Shown one piece after another: positions 1 through 9,317 of a stretch of 64,000 nt of DNA (position 1 is the stretch's first letter; each line of letters opens with the position of its first letter). Made by a program: the position numbers and the translations under genes. Source of the DNA: Kalaharituber pfeilii (lineage: Eukaryota > Ascomycota > Pezizomycetes > Pezizales > Pezizaceae); assembly GCA_015179045.1 (NCBI GenBank), contig WHUZ01000146.1, positions 21,043-85,042 of the forward strand, in the 5' to 3' direction. Below the pieces are notes generated by a model that ran no database searches, was not told the origin of the DNA, and saw only the letters and a list, made by a program, of their open reading frames with translations.

Positions 1-540
1 GCTAAATTAGGCAGCTATTAGCATTTGGATTATACATTATCATATAAAGAGGCCATAGCGAAGATGGCTGAGAATGATATTCTGGTAAGTTTGCTTATCC
101 TATGCATTTTGTTGGTGGAAATATTAGTTAGGTATAGTTATTTCTGCTTCTTTAGAAAGATGCCGTTCGCTTGGATACTATTCGGAAACAGTTTCCTAGT
201 TGGAGAGGCTATCAAGACAGCAATTAAGCTTTTATTTCCCGAGAAAGAAAAGCAAACCTGGTTATCGGGAATTGGATCAGCAAGCACAATTAAACAGAGT
301 CAAAGCTCAAGCTCTATCCGAAGAAGGAAAGGTATCAGAAGGAAGTCAACTATTAATTCTAGGCCAATACCCGCTGCCTTGCTACGAGGAGGAGAACGCC
401 GTGGAAAATCTGCCTTGAAGCCTGCCTACTTGCCTAACTCATTATCTTCGTCCTTGCCTTTGCCTTTATCCTTGCCTTTACATCCACAGAATTCTTTATT
501 CTTTCAGAATTGTCTTTGCTCAGCATCTCAGCCAGCCCAA

Positions 541-2013
541 ATGTCTAATGTTTCTCAGCACGATACCTCCAGAAGTGGTACTTTACCAGCAAGTAGTACT
601 GCAGGATCTGGAGCTACGCCAACTTCCTCTGGTGGAAGTTCTGCCTCTGCAATGACGAATGCTACATTAGATGCAGCTGCTACTTCTAATGTTTTGGGTC
701 CACTCGAAATTTTCCCCTTGCCCCGTACCGTTGGAGCTCCCCATTTTTCAGGAACTAACATTAGTGACTTTTTAAGAGAATGGAAGCAACTAACCACGCG
801 ATGGACTGATCAACGCCGTATTGAGAGACTGCCTGATTATTGCGATAAACCTAAGCCTCGATATATTAGGTCTCTACCTGAATATAAGGATGTGACTACT
901 ACCTGGGAAAACTTCGTTAAGGTACTCAAAAAGGAGTATCAAGACGATGATGAAGGGCAGCAATCATATACCGAAACCTACCTCCGCAAGCTTGTCGACC
1001 GCATGTACCGTGCCAAAAATCCAACAGCAGCCGAATACCGAAATTTTATCCATGAATTCTCGGAAAAAGCAGCATACCTCATGGATAATGGTGCCTTAGC
1101 CAAATTCTCCGTCATTATTTTATTTCTTCAAGCCTTTGAAGATGCAGTGGGGAATAAAATTTGTCGCAAGCTTAAGATTGAGGTAGCACGACCAATCAGT
1201 TGCCGAGAAGTTACCTTTCAACAGGTAAAGGATGAAGTGGTGAAGTATGTAGTTGAACAGTGTGATGAGATGTCACAAGCTCGAAAAACTTCTCTCCGTC
1301 TCGAATCTACTATCGCAGATAATCAGCCATCTTTCTTAAGCCAAAACTCAGCCCCTGCTACCTCTTCTATTCCCACAGCATTTCTACCATCAGTACAAAC
1401 AGCTACTTCCTCCGAGGCCACGATCAAAGAGCTTGCCGACATGGTTAAGCAGCTAAGCTTAAATATGCTTCAAATACAGCAAACTATACAGGAGAAAAAG
1501 CCAGCTACCGAATCCCCTACTAATGCAGCTAGCACCTCAATTGCATCTAAAAATTCCTGGCCAGCTCGTCAACAGAAGAATCAGTCATCAACTAAAGCTC
1601 AAGAGTCATCGGCAGCCAGTTTTGCTCCTAGGTTTCGAGGATGTTTTTGCTGCGGGGAACAAGGTCATAGTGCTAATGATTGTGGAAAAATGAATCAATA
1701 CATCTCTGCTGGAAAAGCATGTCGAAAGGAAGGTCGGATATTTGCAGGAGGAGCGGAGATGGATAGTGGAGTACCAGTACCAGTACCTTATACTGCAGGG
1801 CAGGAAACGATGTGCGATTGGATCGACCGATGGATGTTAACTAAGGAATCGAATATGAATTCAATGTCATCAACTGCTGCTTCAGCTGCTCAATCCCCTC
1901 AGCAAAATCAAGCCTATGCAGGATGCTTACCTATTGAAGCACTTTTCGGAATCCATTCTAATGCATTGATTGGGACCTTGGAAATGTCAGATGGTCCAAA
2001 GGAGGTAACATAG
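541..2013 (+). CDS. Gag-like capsid/nucleocapsid protein with CCHC zinc knuckle
   Basis: The protein would be about 490 residues if it starts at the ATG at 541, where the sequence changes from leader-like, T-rich and hydrophobic to a Ser/Thr-rich segment typical of fungal gypsy gags. The frame is open upstream to position 25, so a longer product cannot be excluded. The order is a Ser/Ala-rich N-terminus, a retrotransposon-gag-like helical region (about residues 80-250, with NISDFLREWKQL near its start), a low-complexity Ser/Thr/Gln linker, and a zinc knuckle CFCCGEQGHSANDC (CX2CX4HX4C) around residue 365. It would package element RNA. It ends at a TAG that immediately precedes the integrase frame, offset by +1. 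Confidence 0.6.
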   Translation: MSNVSQHDTSRSGTLPASSTAGSGATPTSSGGSSASAMTNATLDAAATSNVLGPLEIFPLPRTVGAPHFSGTNISDFLREWKQLTTRWTDQRRIERLPDYCDKPKPRYIRSLPEYKDVTTTWENFVKVLKKEYQDDDEGQQSYTETYLRKLVDRMYRAKNPTAAEYRNFIHEFSEKAAYLMDNGALAKFSVIILFLQAFEDAVGNKICRKLKIEVARPISCREVTFQQVKDEVVKYVVEQCDEMSQARKTSLRLESTIADNQPSFLSQNSAPATSSIPTAFLPSVQTATSSEATIKELADMVKQLSLNMLQIQQTIQEKKPATESPTNAASTSIASKNSWPARQQKNQSSTKAQESSAASFAPRFRGCFCCGEQGHSANDCGKMNQYISAGKACRKEGRIFAGGAEMDSGVPVPVPYTAGQETMCDWIDRWMLTKESNMNSMSSTAASAAQSPQQNQAYAGCLPIEALFGIHSNALIGTLEMSDGPKEVT

Positions 2014-2131
2014 GGAGGAGCTTCTGCACAAAGAATACTATACCGAAAAATATCAGCAAATAGCCGAATATCTGTCAACGCTCCGAAAGCCCTCTGCTAT
2101 TGATACCAAGAATTTCCATCGGTTTAAGGGA

Positions 2132-3376
2132 ATGGCGACTAAATTCCTAGTCCAAGGGGGGCATCTCTTCAGGCGTGCTAAGAAAGGGCAGCCTCCTAAG
2201 CGAGTTATCTGCAGACCGGAGGATAAGCAGCGAATTCTAGTTGCTCTGCATGATGAGTGTGGGCATCGGGGACAGCAAGGAACCTTCAACAATATCTTCC
2301 GGCGATACTGGTGGGAACACATGTTTAAGGATGTCAAAGAGTTTGTGCGAACCTGCCCCCAATGTCAGAAGCGCCCTAGCATCAAGTTTGATGAGCCCTT
2401 ACATCCTACTCTATATTCAGCACTGTGGAGGAAAGTTGGCCTTGATGTTATACATATGCCGCGATCTGGAGGGTTTCAATATATTGTAGCAATGAGAGAG
2501 GACCTTACCGGATGGTTAGAAGCAAAGGCTCTTGCTAAAGCTGATTCTCTTGCTGTTGCAAAGTTCATCTATGAGTGGATCACACGCTTCGGTTTACCCG
2601 CTATGATTGTCAATGATGGTGGGCCCGAGAATAAAGCATTAGCTCAACAATTGATGAAGCGATATCGAATCCACAATGTCGTGGTAGCCGCATACCATCC
2701 GCAGTCTAATGGTCTTGTTGAACGGGGTCATCAGCCTATTGTCGACGCTCTCGCTAAGTTGGGACCTAAATGGCATATGCATTTAGCAGCTGTTGTTTGG
2801 GCGGACCGCATAACTACTCGGAGGTCAACTGGAATGTCACCCTTTCGTTTGCTTTATGGACAGGACTGCGTTGTGCCTATAGAGACCTCTGGGATTAGCT
2901 GGGCAGTGGGTGAATGGAAAAGGAATATGACACGGGAAGAGTTATTGGCGCAGCGGGCTAAACAACTGGAGCGCAGGGAAGAGGATATTTCTGCTGCTAG
3001 AGAGACTCTCAAAAAGAGTAGATTGGCGAACAAGCGGTGGTTTGACAAGCAGATGAGATCTCGTCCTGAGCCTCTCCGAAAAGGTGATATGGTCTTGCTA
3101 TATAATAGTCAACTTGATAAGCAGTGGTCTCACAAGCTGGATAACCGGTGGAATGGTCCTTATCTTATTTTGGAGAAAAAGGAAGATAGAGGAACATACC
3201 GACTAACTGAGCTTGACGGTACGCTTATAGCGGGGTACTATCCAGGAGAACGTCTCAAGAGATTTTTTATGCGAAGAGGGGTATCAGCAGAGGACAGCGA
3301 GGAATCTGGCGAGAGTGATAATGGATCTGATGATAATAGCAGTGAAGTAGAAAGTTATATTGAGGAGGCGGATTAA
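2132..3376 (+). CDS. Integrase of a Ty3/gypsy-like element
   Basis: This 414-residue frame inserts element cDNA into the genome. The H2C2 zinc-binding domain uses H40, H45, C75 and C78. The catalytic core has D105 (VGLDVIHMP), D162 (IVNDGGPEN) and E197 (NGLVERG), with D and E 35 residues apart as expected for a retroviral-type DDE core. The C-terminus has a basic WFDKQMRSRPEPLRKGDMV segment like the integrase DNA-binding domain, then an acidic Ser/Glu/Asp tail. The frame is open upstream to about 2009, so a gag-integrase fusion through a +1 shift at the gag stop (ACA TAG G) is conceivable but unproven. All catalytic residues are intact, although no RT is encoded nearby. Confidence 0.75.
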   Translation: MATKFLVQGGHLFRRAKKGQPPKRVICRPEDKQRILVALHDECGHRGQQGTFNNIFRRYWWEHMFKDVKEFVRTCPQCQKRPSIKFDEPLHPTLYSALWRKVGLDVIHMPRSGGFQYIVAMREDLTGWLEAKALAKADSLAVAKFIYEWITRFGLPAMIVNDGGPENKALAQQLMKRYRIHNVVVAAYHPQSNGLVERGHQPIVDALAKLGPKWHMHLAAVVWADRITTRRSTGMSPFRLLYGQDCVVPIETSGISWAVGEWKRNMTREELLAQRAKQLERREEDISAARETLKKSRLANKRWFDKQMRSRPEPLRKGDMVLLYNSQLDKQWSHKLDNRWNGPYLILEKKEDRGTYRLTELDGTLIAGYYPGERLKRFFMRRGVSAEDSEESGESDNGSDDNSSEVESYIEEAD

Positions 3377-3420
3377 CATGATAGTTTTTTTTTTTTTTTT
3401 TTTTGTTGTTTGCCTAATTA

Positions 3421-3665
3421 GTCATCTGCTTGTTTGTTTGTTTGTTTGTTTGTTTGTCTGCTTGTTAGTTTATTTGCTTGTTTGCCTGTCGTTTGTATGT
3501 TTATTTGTTTATTTGTTAATTTGTTTGCTTACTTACATGTTTGGTTAACGTATCTCTTAACTCTATATTTGTTATTTCTTTATTTGTTTAATTGTTTATT
3601 TAACGGTTTATTTATTTGCATGAATGTTCATCTATATGTTTATTTGTTTGTAAGTCAAGCTGTGT
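3421..3665. repeat. TTTG/TTTA tetranucleotide tract
   Basis: Long runs of TTTG with interspersed TTTA and CTTG. Both forward frames translate as repetitive Val/Cys/Leu, a by-product of the simple repeat. It sits just after a T20 run that follows the integrase stop. Confidence 0.85.
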
Positions 3666-3827
3666 AATTTTTGATATATCTTTATCTGTATTGGACTAGG
3701 AGGCAGTCCAATTTCTGAGGGGGGAGGGGAACAATACCAGTATATCGATGCAACTCTTTCATTTTGCGCTAGGTCGAGCTGTTAACATCAGATTTTACTA
3801 CACACCCCTGTCTTGGAACTTTAGCAC
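3666..3827. other. Purine-rich tract, possible polypurine tract
   Basis: The run TCTGAGGGGGGAGGGG at about 3714 resembles TCTGAGGGGGGAGGGA at about 5000. Either could be a polypurine tract. No LTR start can be proven here. Confidence 0.3.
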
Positions 3828-4786
3828 TTGCATGTTGAGAACCTGCACAGCACAACCAACAGATTCTTCTCTCTTCAACTACTGCTGACTCGTCCAGACG
3901 CCGAAAATCAAGTCAAAGCCTGCCTTAGCAGCCTAAAGCCGGTGGAGCGTGCGGAAGCTTTGATTGCAATGGGCAATATGCTAAGCGAACTGAATCAGAA
4001 AAATATACAAGAGTGCGGACAAGCAGCAACCGTTCTGCTAGCAGCAATCGAGAGTTATAAGCCATGGTCAGCAATGGGCATTGAGAAGGAAAGCTTTAGC
4101 AGTATGGCTTGTATTGACAAACTGAAGGCTATGGCAGAATATCATTATGATACCACTAGGCACCGCAAGAGCGCAGAGATGAAGATTAGCAAGAGACAGC
4201 ATTACAACATCTCATCAAGCGACGACAGGAAAAGAATACTCGAGGCACTCGCAAGGTAGCACATATCACAGCTGAAGATCTGCGCACTCTGGAAGCTGGA
4301 CAAAAGGGACGAATTCCACCTGCAGGAGGGTATGGCATAACTTTGGTAACAGCGGCTTCAGAAAGTGAAGACGAAAATGCAGCAATTGCCAGGATATTAA
4401 AGCGAAAAGCTATCTCAACCGACTCAAGCGACAGTAACAGCGAAGCCGAAACCGAACACATACGCGGAAATAGAAAATGCCAACCATACTCCTGCACCTG
4501 CAAACAAGACCTTGGACCAGTGGTACAGCTCATTGAAGAACTAGATGCAAGTGAAATAGAAGACTGCTGCAAGGTATTGAAGGAATTGTTTGATGAGGAA
4601 ACTGTTTTCCCGACCCGGGTCGGGAAATTATTGCTCGGCGGCTTGGATTTTGGGTCCTTGTTATTTGGTCGAAAACCGTGCTTGGGTTGCTTGTCTGTTT
4701 TTCGCTGCCTATTTTGCTGCTTGTTTCGCTGTTTGTTTGTTCAATCGGTTCTTTGGCTGCATGGAGGCAAAAAGGGGGGGCGTTAG
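3828..4786 (+). pseudogene. Unrecognised two-frame ORF downstream of integrase
   Basis: A 143-residue frame (3828-4259) is followed in another frame by 4343-4786. The first half is helical, with MGNMLSELNQKN and CIDKLKAMAEYHY. The second has an acidic Ser-rich stretch (ESEDENAAIARILKRK and SDSNSEAETEH), then a Cys-containing segment CQPYSCTCKQDLG and LIEELDASEIEDCCKVLKEL. The two halves read as one acidic, helical protein broken by a single frameshift near 4256, or as exons with a short intron between. It belongs to no family I recognise. It lies between integrase and the possible 3' LTR, where some LTR elements carry an accessory gene. After about 4610 the reading is low-complexity Cys/Leu and probably non-coding. 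Confidence 0.35.
4606..4627. repeat. 22-bp perfect palindrome
   Basis: TTTCCCGACCC is directly followed by its exact reverse complement GGGTCGGGAAA. It could form a hairpin or cruciform, or be a binding site for a dimeric protein. Confidence 0.8.
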
Positions 4787-5012
4787 TGAATGCTTGAAGC
4801 AAGAGGGGTAGGGGGGGTCGATTTCGCCTGGTCGGACATGCTGCTGTTTCGCGCCTTGGGTTCCTGAGTCTTTTTTTGCCTGCCACTTGGTTGCTGCTTC
4901 TTGTTCTTTCTTTGCTTTTCTGCCTCTTTGCGCCTACTCTTCTGCTGTACTGTGCTGGCTGCTGTGGGATGTGAAGCCGTGAGGGGGCCACGGAGTCTTC
5001 TGAGGGGGGAGG

Positions 5013-5340
5013 GATGTGGGATAATGAGAAAAATCGCCGGCGGGAGCTTGGTCATTTCTTGGCTTACGGTCAAGGTCTGGCTTAGTCATACGCCGGTGAT
5101 ATATAGGCGTAGGTGTGGATGTAGTGGGAGATGTCTAGGCAGCGGTTTTTCTCTTCTTCTTTCTGTGCTATCACTTGCTATGCATTGCTTATTACATGCT
5201 ATGAATTGATCGTTTTGCCTACCTTATTGCTCAGCCCACCAAGTCTAGACCCGGTCCTTTCGTGCATGCAGACGCGGTATCATTGTATACACTCTGCCTG
5301 TTCACAACGGCAAGACGTTATGCGAGAGCATTAAGTGAGA
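5013..5340 (+). repeat. Possible 3' LTR of the gag-integrase element
   Basis: A polypurine run ends at TGTGGGATAATGAG, which could be an LTR starting with TG. A TATA-like GATATATAGG lies about 85 bases downstream. The right end and a second copy are not visible, so this is weak. Confidence 0.3.
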
Positions 5341-6190
5341 GTTCAACTTAGGACATCGCTAGTGTCTTGATTCTTCTAGCTATCTATTCGGCCCGTTTAT
5401 ATAGACTTCCCGGCCATCAACATGATATGACAATGACATGATGAATATAGATAAGATAGGTAGATAAGGAGATATAGTAGAAACGTGCATTAGGAGTAGC
5501 GGTAGCAGCGACTAATGCATGTACGCATATTAGTTTGTAAGCCATGTGCAGTTATTAGTCTATATGACTTCTGTTGACACACACTTCCTTAGGCGACTAC
5601 CGTGTCTCGGGCCTCAAGTGTTTCCCTGCGTTGCCTAGTAGTGATCAGCTACATCTTCAGCATATGGCTTATTGGATACTGGCAGTGCTTCCGGGTCCTT
5701 TCTCGTAAGTCTTACCTTGGTCATAACAATGGCCCGGTAAGACATACAAGTTTGTATCCCTGCTGCAACATGCAATTTTGCTCCGATTATCTTCAAACCA
5801 GCCTCAAATGAAAGCCCTACGTCTCCCCTATATTTCTATATAAAAAAATAATACATTTATTACTCTAAATCTTGCTGTATTTATAGTGAAAGATAGCGAC
5901 TTTTGAGTAAATTTTCGTACTAGTAGGCTATCCCTGTCATATCCTTGCCCTACTATAGCTTGGCAGCAATGGCCAAAAAACTCCATAGAAAATAGACTCA
6001 GTAGTTTTCAAAATAGTTTATGCTAAAAAGATATGACTTTTCATCGACAACCTATCCCAATTTAGATAACTTTTCATCAACAGCCTATACAAATTTTTAC
6101 CCTAATGTTACATACTACTGTACTTCTCATCACAAACCTCTGGCAACTACAACTACCCTAACTACCTTGTTAAGTAATAATCCCAATTAG
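5341..6190. other. AT-rich intergenic stretch
   Basis: I see no convincing gene, RNA or repeat here. Confidence 0.4.
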
Positions 6191-6424
6191 CAATACATAT
6201 TTTCAATACATTTAACGTGCCGAAAATAACCCTATATGAAGCAGTCATTTCCAACAAATTCAATATACTAAAAAGAACCTGTTTTGCACATCTGCAAAGA
6301 GCCTATATGTAGCATAGTTAATATGTGGAAAATAACCCATTTTCTCCATACACGATGAGACTATTTAACATGCGTAAAATCGTCCATTTTCCACATATGC
6401 AATGAGAGCTTTTGTAATGTATTT

Positions 6425-6625
6425 GCTATTACGAATTCACTGCAACTGTAGGACGGGCGGTCAGTAGATGTGCGCCCAGTATACGCATATGTAACGTAGG
6501 TAATATACGACAGCCGGGCGCCGGCATTGCAGTTATAAAATGTGCTATATGAGCCATGCAGAGGACTAGTGAGTATCACTGGTTAAGTGTCTTTTTGACC
6601 TAGTGGACGGTAACTCTCTGCTTTT
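6425..6625 (-). repeat. Dispersed ~190-bp repeat, copy 1
   Basis: Read on the minus strand, this matches 60085-60310 along most of its length, with shared blocks such as AGAGAGTTACC, CACTAGTCCTCTG and CTACAGTTGCAGTGAATTC. A third diverged copy is at 36505-36760. No coding potential is seen. It may be a small non-autonomous element. Confidence 0.7.
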
Positions 6626-6639
6626 ACTATCATCCGTTA

Positions 6640-7265
6640 TATTGGCTATATACAAAATGGATTATTTTATATATATGCGAGAAGCCCATTTAATGTGTGC
6701 AAAATAACCTATTTTCTACATACGTGACGAGGACATTTTTGACGTATTTACTATGTACAAGATGGTCTCTTTTCCACATGCACGACGAGGGCATTTCTAA
6801 TGTATTTACTATATGCAAAATGGTCTGTTTGCTACATATGCAGTGAGAGCATTTCCAACGTATTTACTATGTACAAAACGAACTATTTTTCACAAGCATG
6901 GCGAGGGCATTTCCAACTATATGTAAAATGGTCTATTTTCTACATGCACGGTGAGGGCATTTCCAATATATTTACTATGTGCAAAACGGTCTACTTTCTA
7001 CATGCATAGTGAGGGCATGTCCGACGTATTTACTATGTGCAAAACGGTCTGTTTTCCACATGTATGGTGAGGGCATTTCCAACGTATTTGCTATGTGCAA
7101 AACGGTCTACTTTCCACGTATACGGTGAGGGCATTTCCAATCTATTTACTATGCACAAAATGGTTTATTTTCCAAAATGGTCTATAATAAGGGTATTTGT
7201 GATGTATTTACTATTTCTATTTTCAACATACGCGACGAGGGCATTTGCAACATATTTGCCATGTA
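6640..7265. repeat. ~58-bp minisatellite array
   Basis: About ten degenerate units alternate TTTACTATGTGCAAAACGG with CACATG...GTGAGGGCATTTCCAACGTA. Reading frames across it are repetitive and not genes. The same unit occurs in inverted orientation at 15.82-16.24 kb. Confidence 0.85.
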
Positions 7266-7531
7266 TGCTATTTTACCTACCTTTGGCAAACTGGGGCTGG
7301 CTTCTTACTTGATATCATACAAATACGGTAAGCCAGTTCTTTAGCTAGGTAAAAATCATATTACGGCCCTTGTATCATGGGTAAGGGTATCAAAAATGCC
7401 TTCATAGCACATGTATGGAATAGACTACTTTGTATGTATTCAATACGTCGAAAATTGGCTCCTTACGAATATAGAAACATCAGGAAAAAAGGGAGTTTGC
7501 ACCCTCAGTGCCATGAGCACGAGGGCGCTGG

Positions 7532-7597
7532 CTCTGCCTTGGTAACTAGCTATACGTGAGGTTATGTAATATATAAAAAAAAAAAAAAAAAAAAAGT
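7532..7597 (+). mobile_element. Tail-only LINE insertion (B-like tail)
   Basis: About 42 bases similar to the family B tail (CTGCCTTGGTAACTAGC, then a TATGTAATATAT end) plus about 22 A, flanked by the duplication GAGGGCGCTGG at 7521-7531 and 7598-7608. Confidence 0.75.
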
Positions 7598-7651
7598 GAG
7601 GGCGCTGGGATGCTGGGGCACTGATATTGCACTGCGAAAGTATGCTGCTAT

Positions 7652-7745
7652 TGCGGTACTTCCCATACTAGACATGCATCTTATCATGCCAAGAAACTAT
7701 AAAGTGACTATAGCTCCATAGTTTCTTAGCATAGGTGCATCACGA
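7652..7745. repeat. Hairpin-bearing repeat, copy 1
   Basis: Inverted arms at 7685-7700 and 7718-7732 (ATGCCAAGAAACTAT, with one mismatch). The whole block, including ACTTCCCATAC upstream, recurs in direct orientation at 16505-16612. Confidence 0.7.
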
Positions 7746-7835
7746 CACACAATGCATTTCTGGCTTCCTGACTCTCTGGCTTGGCACGCCTATCGTATCA
7801 CAAAAGGTAGTTTACGCCCTCAGTGCCCACAAGGT

Positions 7836-8115
7836 AAGTAATCCTGCTGCCTATGTTATGATATGCTCAACATGCTCAAAATATCCCTATTGCACTTACA
7901 ATGCAAATAATCCTGCTGCTGGCACCGCAACGTACTTAACGTGCTCAAAATATCCTTCATTGTGTCCATAATACAAGTAATCCTGCCACTGGTGTTATGA
8001 CATGCTCAACATACTCAAAATATCCTCCGTTGCACCAGCAATGCAAGTAATCCTGCCACCGACATTGGAACATGCTCAACGTGCTCAACATGAGTAATAT
8101 ACTCAATATGTTTTA
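7836..8115. repeat. 70-bp tandem repeat
   Basis: AAGTAATCCTGC recurs at 7836, 7905, 7975 and 8045, so the period is 69-70 bp. Each unit contains CATGCTCAAAATATCC. Confidence 0.85.
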
Positions 8116-8345
8116 TATTTCATATACATGCTCAACATACTCGACATTTTTAATATGCCCAATGTGTTCTACATCTTATGTGTGCACACTTACTATGCTT
8201 AATATACTCAATTTACCTACATCTCATAAGCGTACTCAACATACTTAAATACACTCAATGTACTCAAATGCACTCAATATGCTCAAATGCTTAATGTGCT
8301 CAATATGCTTAACATGCTCAACATGCTCCATGTATTCTACAATTC
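8080..8345. repeat. CTCAATATG-type short degenerate repeats
   Basis: Repeated 9-11-bp words of the form CTCAAYATGCT run through this stretch. It appears to have grown out of the adjoining 70-bp unit. Confidence 0.7.
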
Positions 8346-8541
8346 CATGTCTCATACATGCACCCAATATGCCCAATGGTATGAAGATAGTCAATTAACT
8401 CAATTTGGCAATATCGCAGCATGTCTGAACTGCCCTGGTTAGTACATTATGGAATTGAGATTAAGTTTATGGTGTTGAAAAGGGGCGGAGTCAGATACGT
8501 ACTGTGCTCTCCCTTGGGTTACTGAATTGAGTGCTGGTGAG

Positions 8542-8974
8542 TGTTACGGATCACAATCGGTTACCCTGAACTGTACCAAAAACTGTACTAAGGTCGACCG
8601 GGTTCAAGGAATCTCCCACTAGCACAGTTTTGGATAACAGAATTGTCGGCGCTTAAGGAATTACGTTTTTTGGATAACAGAATTGTCGGCGCTTAAGGAA
8701 TTACGCTTTTTGGATAACATCAATCCTGCTGAAGGCACGGCGCTTAAGGAAGCCCTTCTGTATCTCTCTGTTTCTGTGTTGCACTTTCCTGTATATAAAG
8801 ACTCTTTTCCACCCCGTAGCCTAGGTCCCTCAAGCAATAAAACATATACTCTCCTGACCATACTCTTTCCTCTACAAGCAGCGTCCTGCTCAAACTTGTG
8901 AGCACTACGTGACCCGCCTGACTCGATCTGCGACTCAGCGCCAGCTAATAGCCCCGTGAGGTCGGTCCGTTACA
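8542..8974 (+). repeat. 5' LTR of the chromovirus
   Basis: Begins TGTTACGGATCAC and ends CGGTCCGTTACA. It contains an internal direct repeat around GGATAACAGAATTGTCGG and a TATA box. It differs from the 3' LTR by T for C at position 4 (a CpA-to-TpA change) and A for G near the 3' end. Confidence 0.95.
8792..8799 (+). promoter_or_regulatory. TATA box of the 5' LTR
   Basis: TATATAAA lies inside the LTR. A start about 35-40 bases downstream would fall at about 8831, directly at AAGCAATAAA, which is complementary to the primer-binding site. Confidence 0.65.
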
Positions 8975-8985
8975 CTTTATTGCTT
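8975..8985 (+). other. Primer-binding site, probable self-priming
   Basis: One base after the LTR end, TTTATTGCTT (8976-8985) is the exact reverse complement of AAGCAATAAA (8832-8841) in the LTR, where the RNA is expected to begin. This arrangement is known for the Tf1/sushi group, in which the RNA 5' end primes its own reverse transcription. I see no tRNA-type primer site. Confidence 0.55.
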
Positions 8986-9023
8986 CGCCTCATTCCCTCA
9001 AGAACCAGGACGCCAGCAAGGTT

Positions 9024-9317
9024 ATGATCGAATCTGCTCCACGTTACACCACGATTAGGATCCCGCGACCACTACTCCAGATACTTAAGCCCCTTCTACG
9101 AGCCACCCTCTCTTTCGCTGCCGCCTCCTATCGAGCCCTCACAAACACCTCCCCCCAATTCGTCCCAGTGGACGAAATCCTCCAAGTCATCCAAGTCGTT
9201 ACCAGGGGAACAACCACAACCCAACAAGACCCCATCCCAGAATTTGGACACCTCTTCATACCAGACCACAACTGCAATTGCCCCTACTGCCCAATCAACG
9301 AAGAAGACCTGTCATGA
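9024..9317 (+). CDS. Short leader ORF before gag
   Basis: A 97-residue frame starts 49 bases after the LTR. It is basic at the N-terminus and has a short Cys/His cluster, HNCNCPYCP, near the C-terminus. Its TGA stop overlaps the ATG of the next frame as ATGA at 9314-9317. It may be a regulatory leader peptide, or the gag N-terminus displaced by one frameshift. I do not recognise a family. Confidence 0.4.
   Translation: MIESAPRYTTIRIPRPLLQILKPLLRATLSFAAASYRALTNTSPQFVPVDEILQVIQVVTRGTTTTQQDPIPEFGHLFIPDHNCNCPYCPINEEDLS

Larger units (their letters stand above)
1..5340 (+). mobile_element. LTR-type element encoding gag and integrase but no RT
   Basis: A long open gag frame with a CCHC zinc knuckle is followed after about 100 bases by an open integrase frame. 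The protease, reverse transcriptase and RNase H that should lie between them are absent. The residues just before the integrase zinc finger resemble the linker that normally follows RNase H, so an internal deletion of pol near position 2010 is the simplest reading. No 5' LTR is in the window. Purine runs that could serve as polypurine tracts lie at about 3716 and 5000, and the right end is uncertain. Both genes are free of stop codons, which is unusual beside the many broken elements in this window. A non-autonomous element or a domesticated gag/integrase pair are both possible. Confidence 0.5.

Noticed and set aside
3360..3667. Two forward frames rich in Cys/Leu/Val over the TTTG tract
   Set aside because: They are translations of a tetranucleotide repeat.
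6800..7312. Frames over the 58-bp minisatellite
   Set aside because: Their residues repeat with the DNA unit. No independent coding signal.
6640..8345. CRISPR array
   Set aside because: Regular repeats here are contiguous minisatellites with no unique spacers, in a fungal context.
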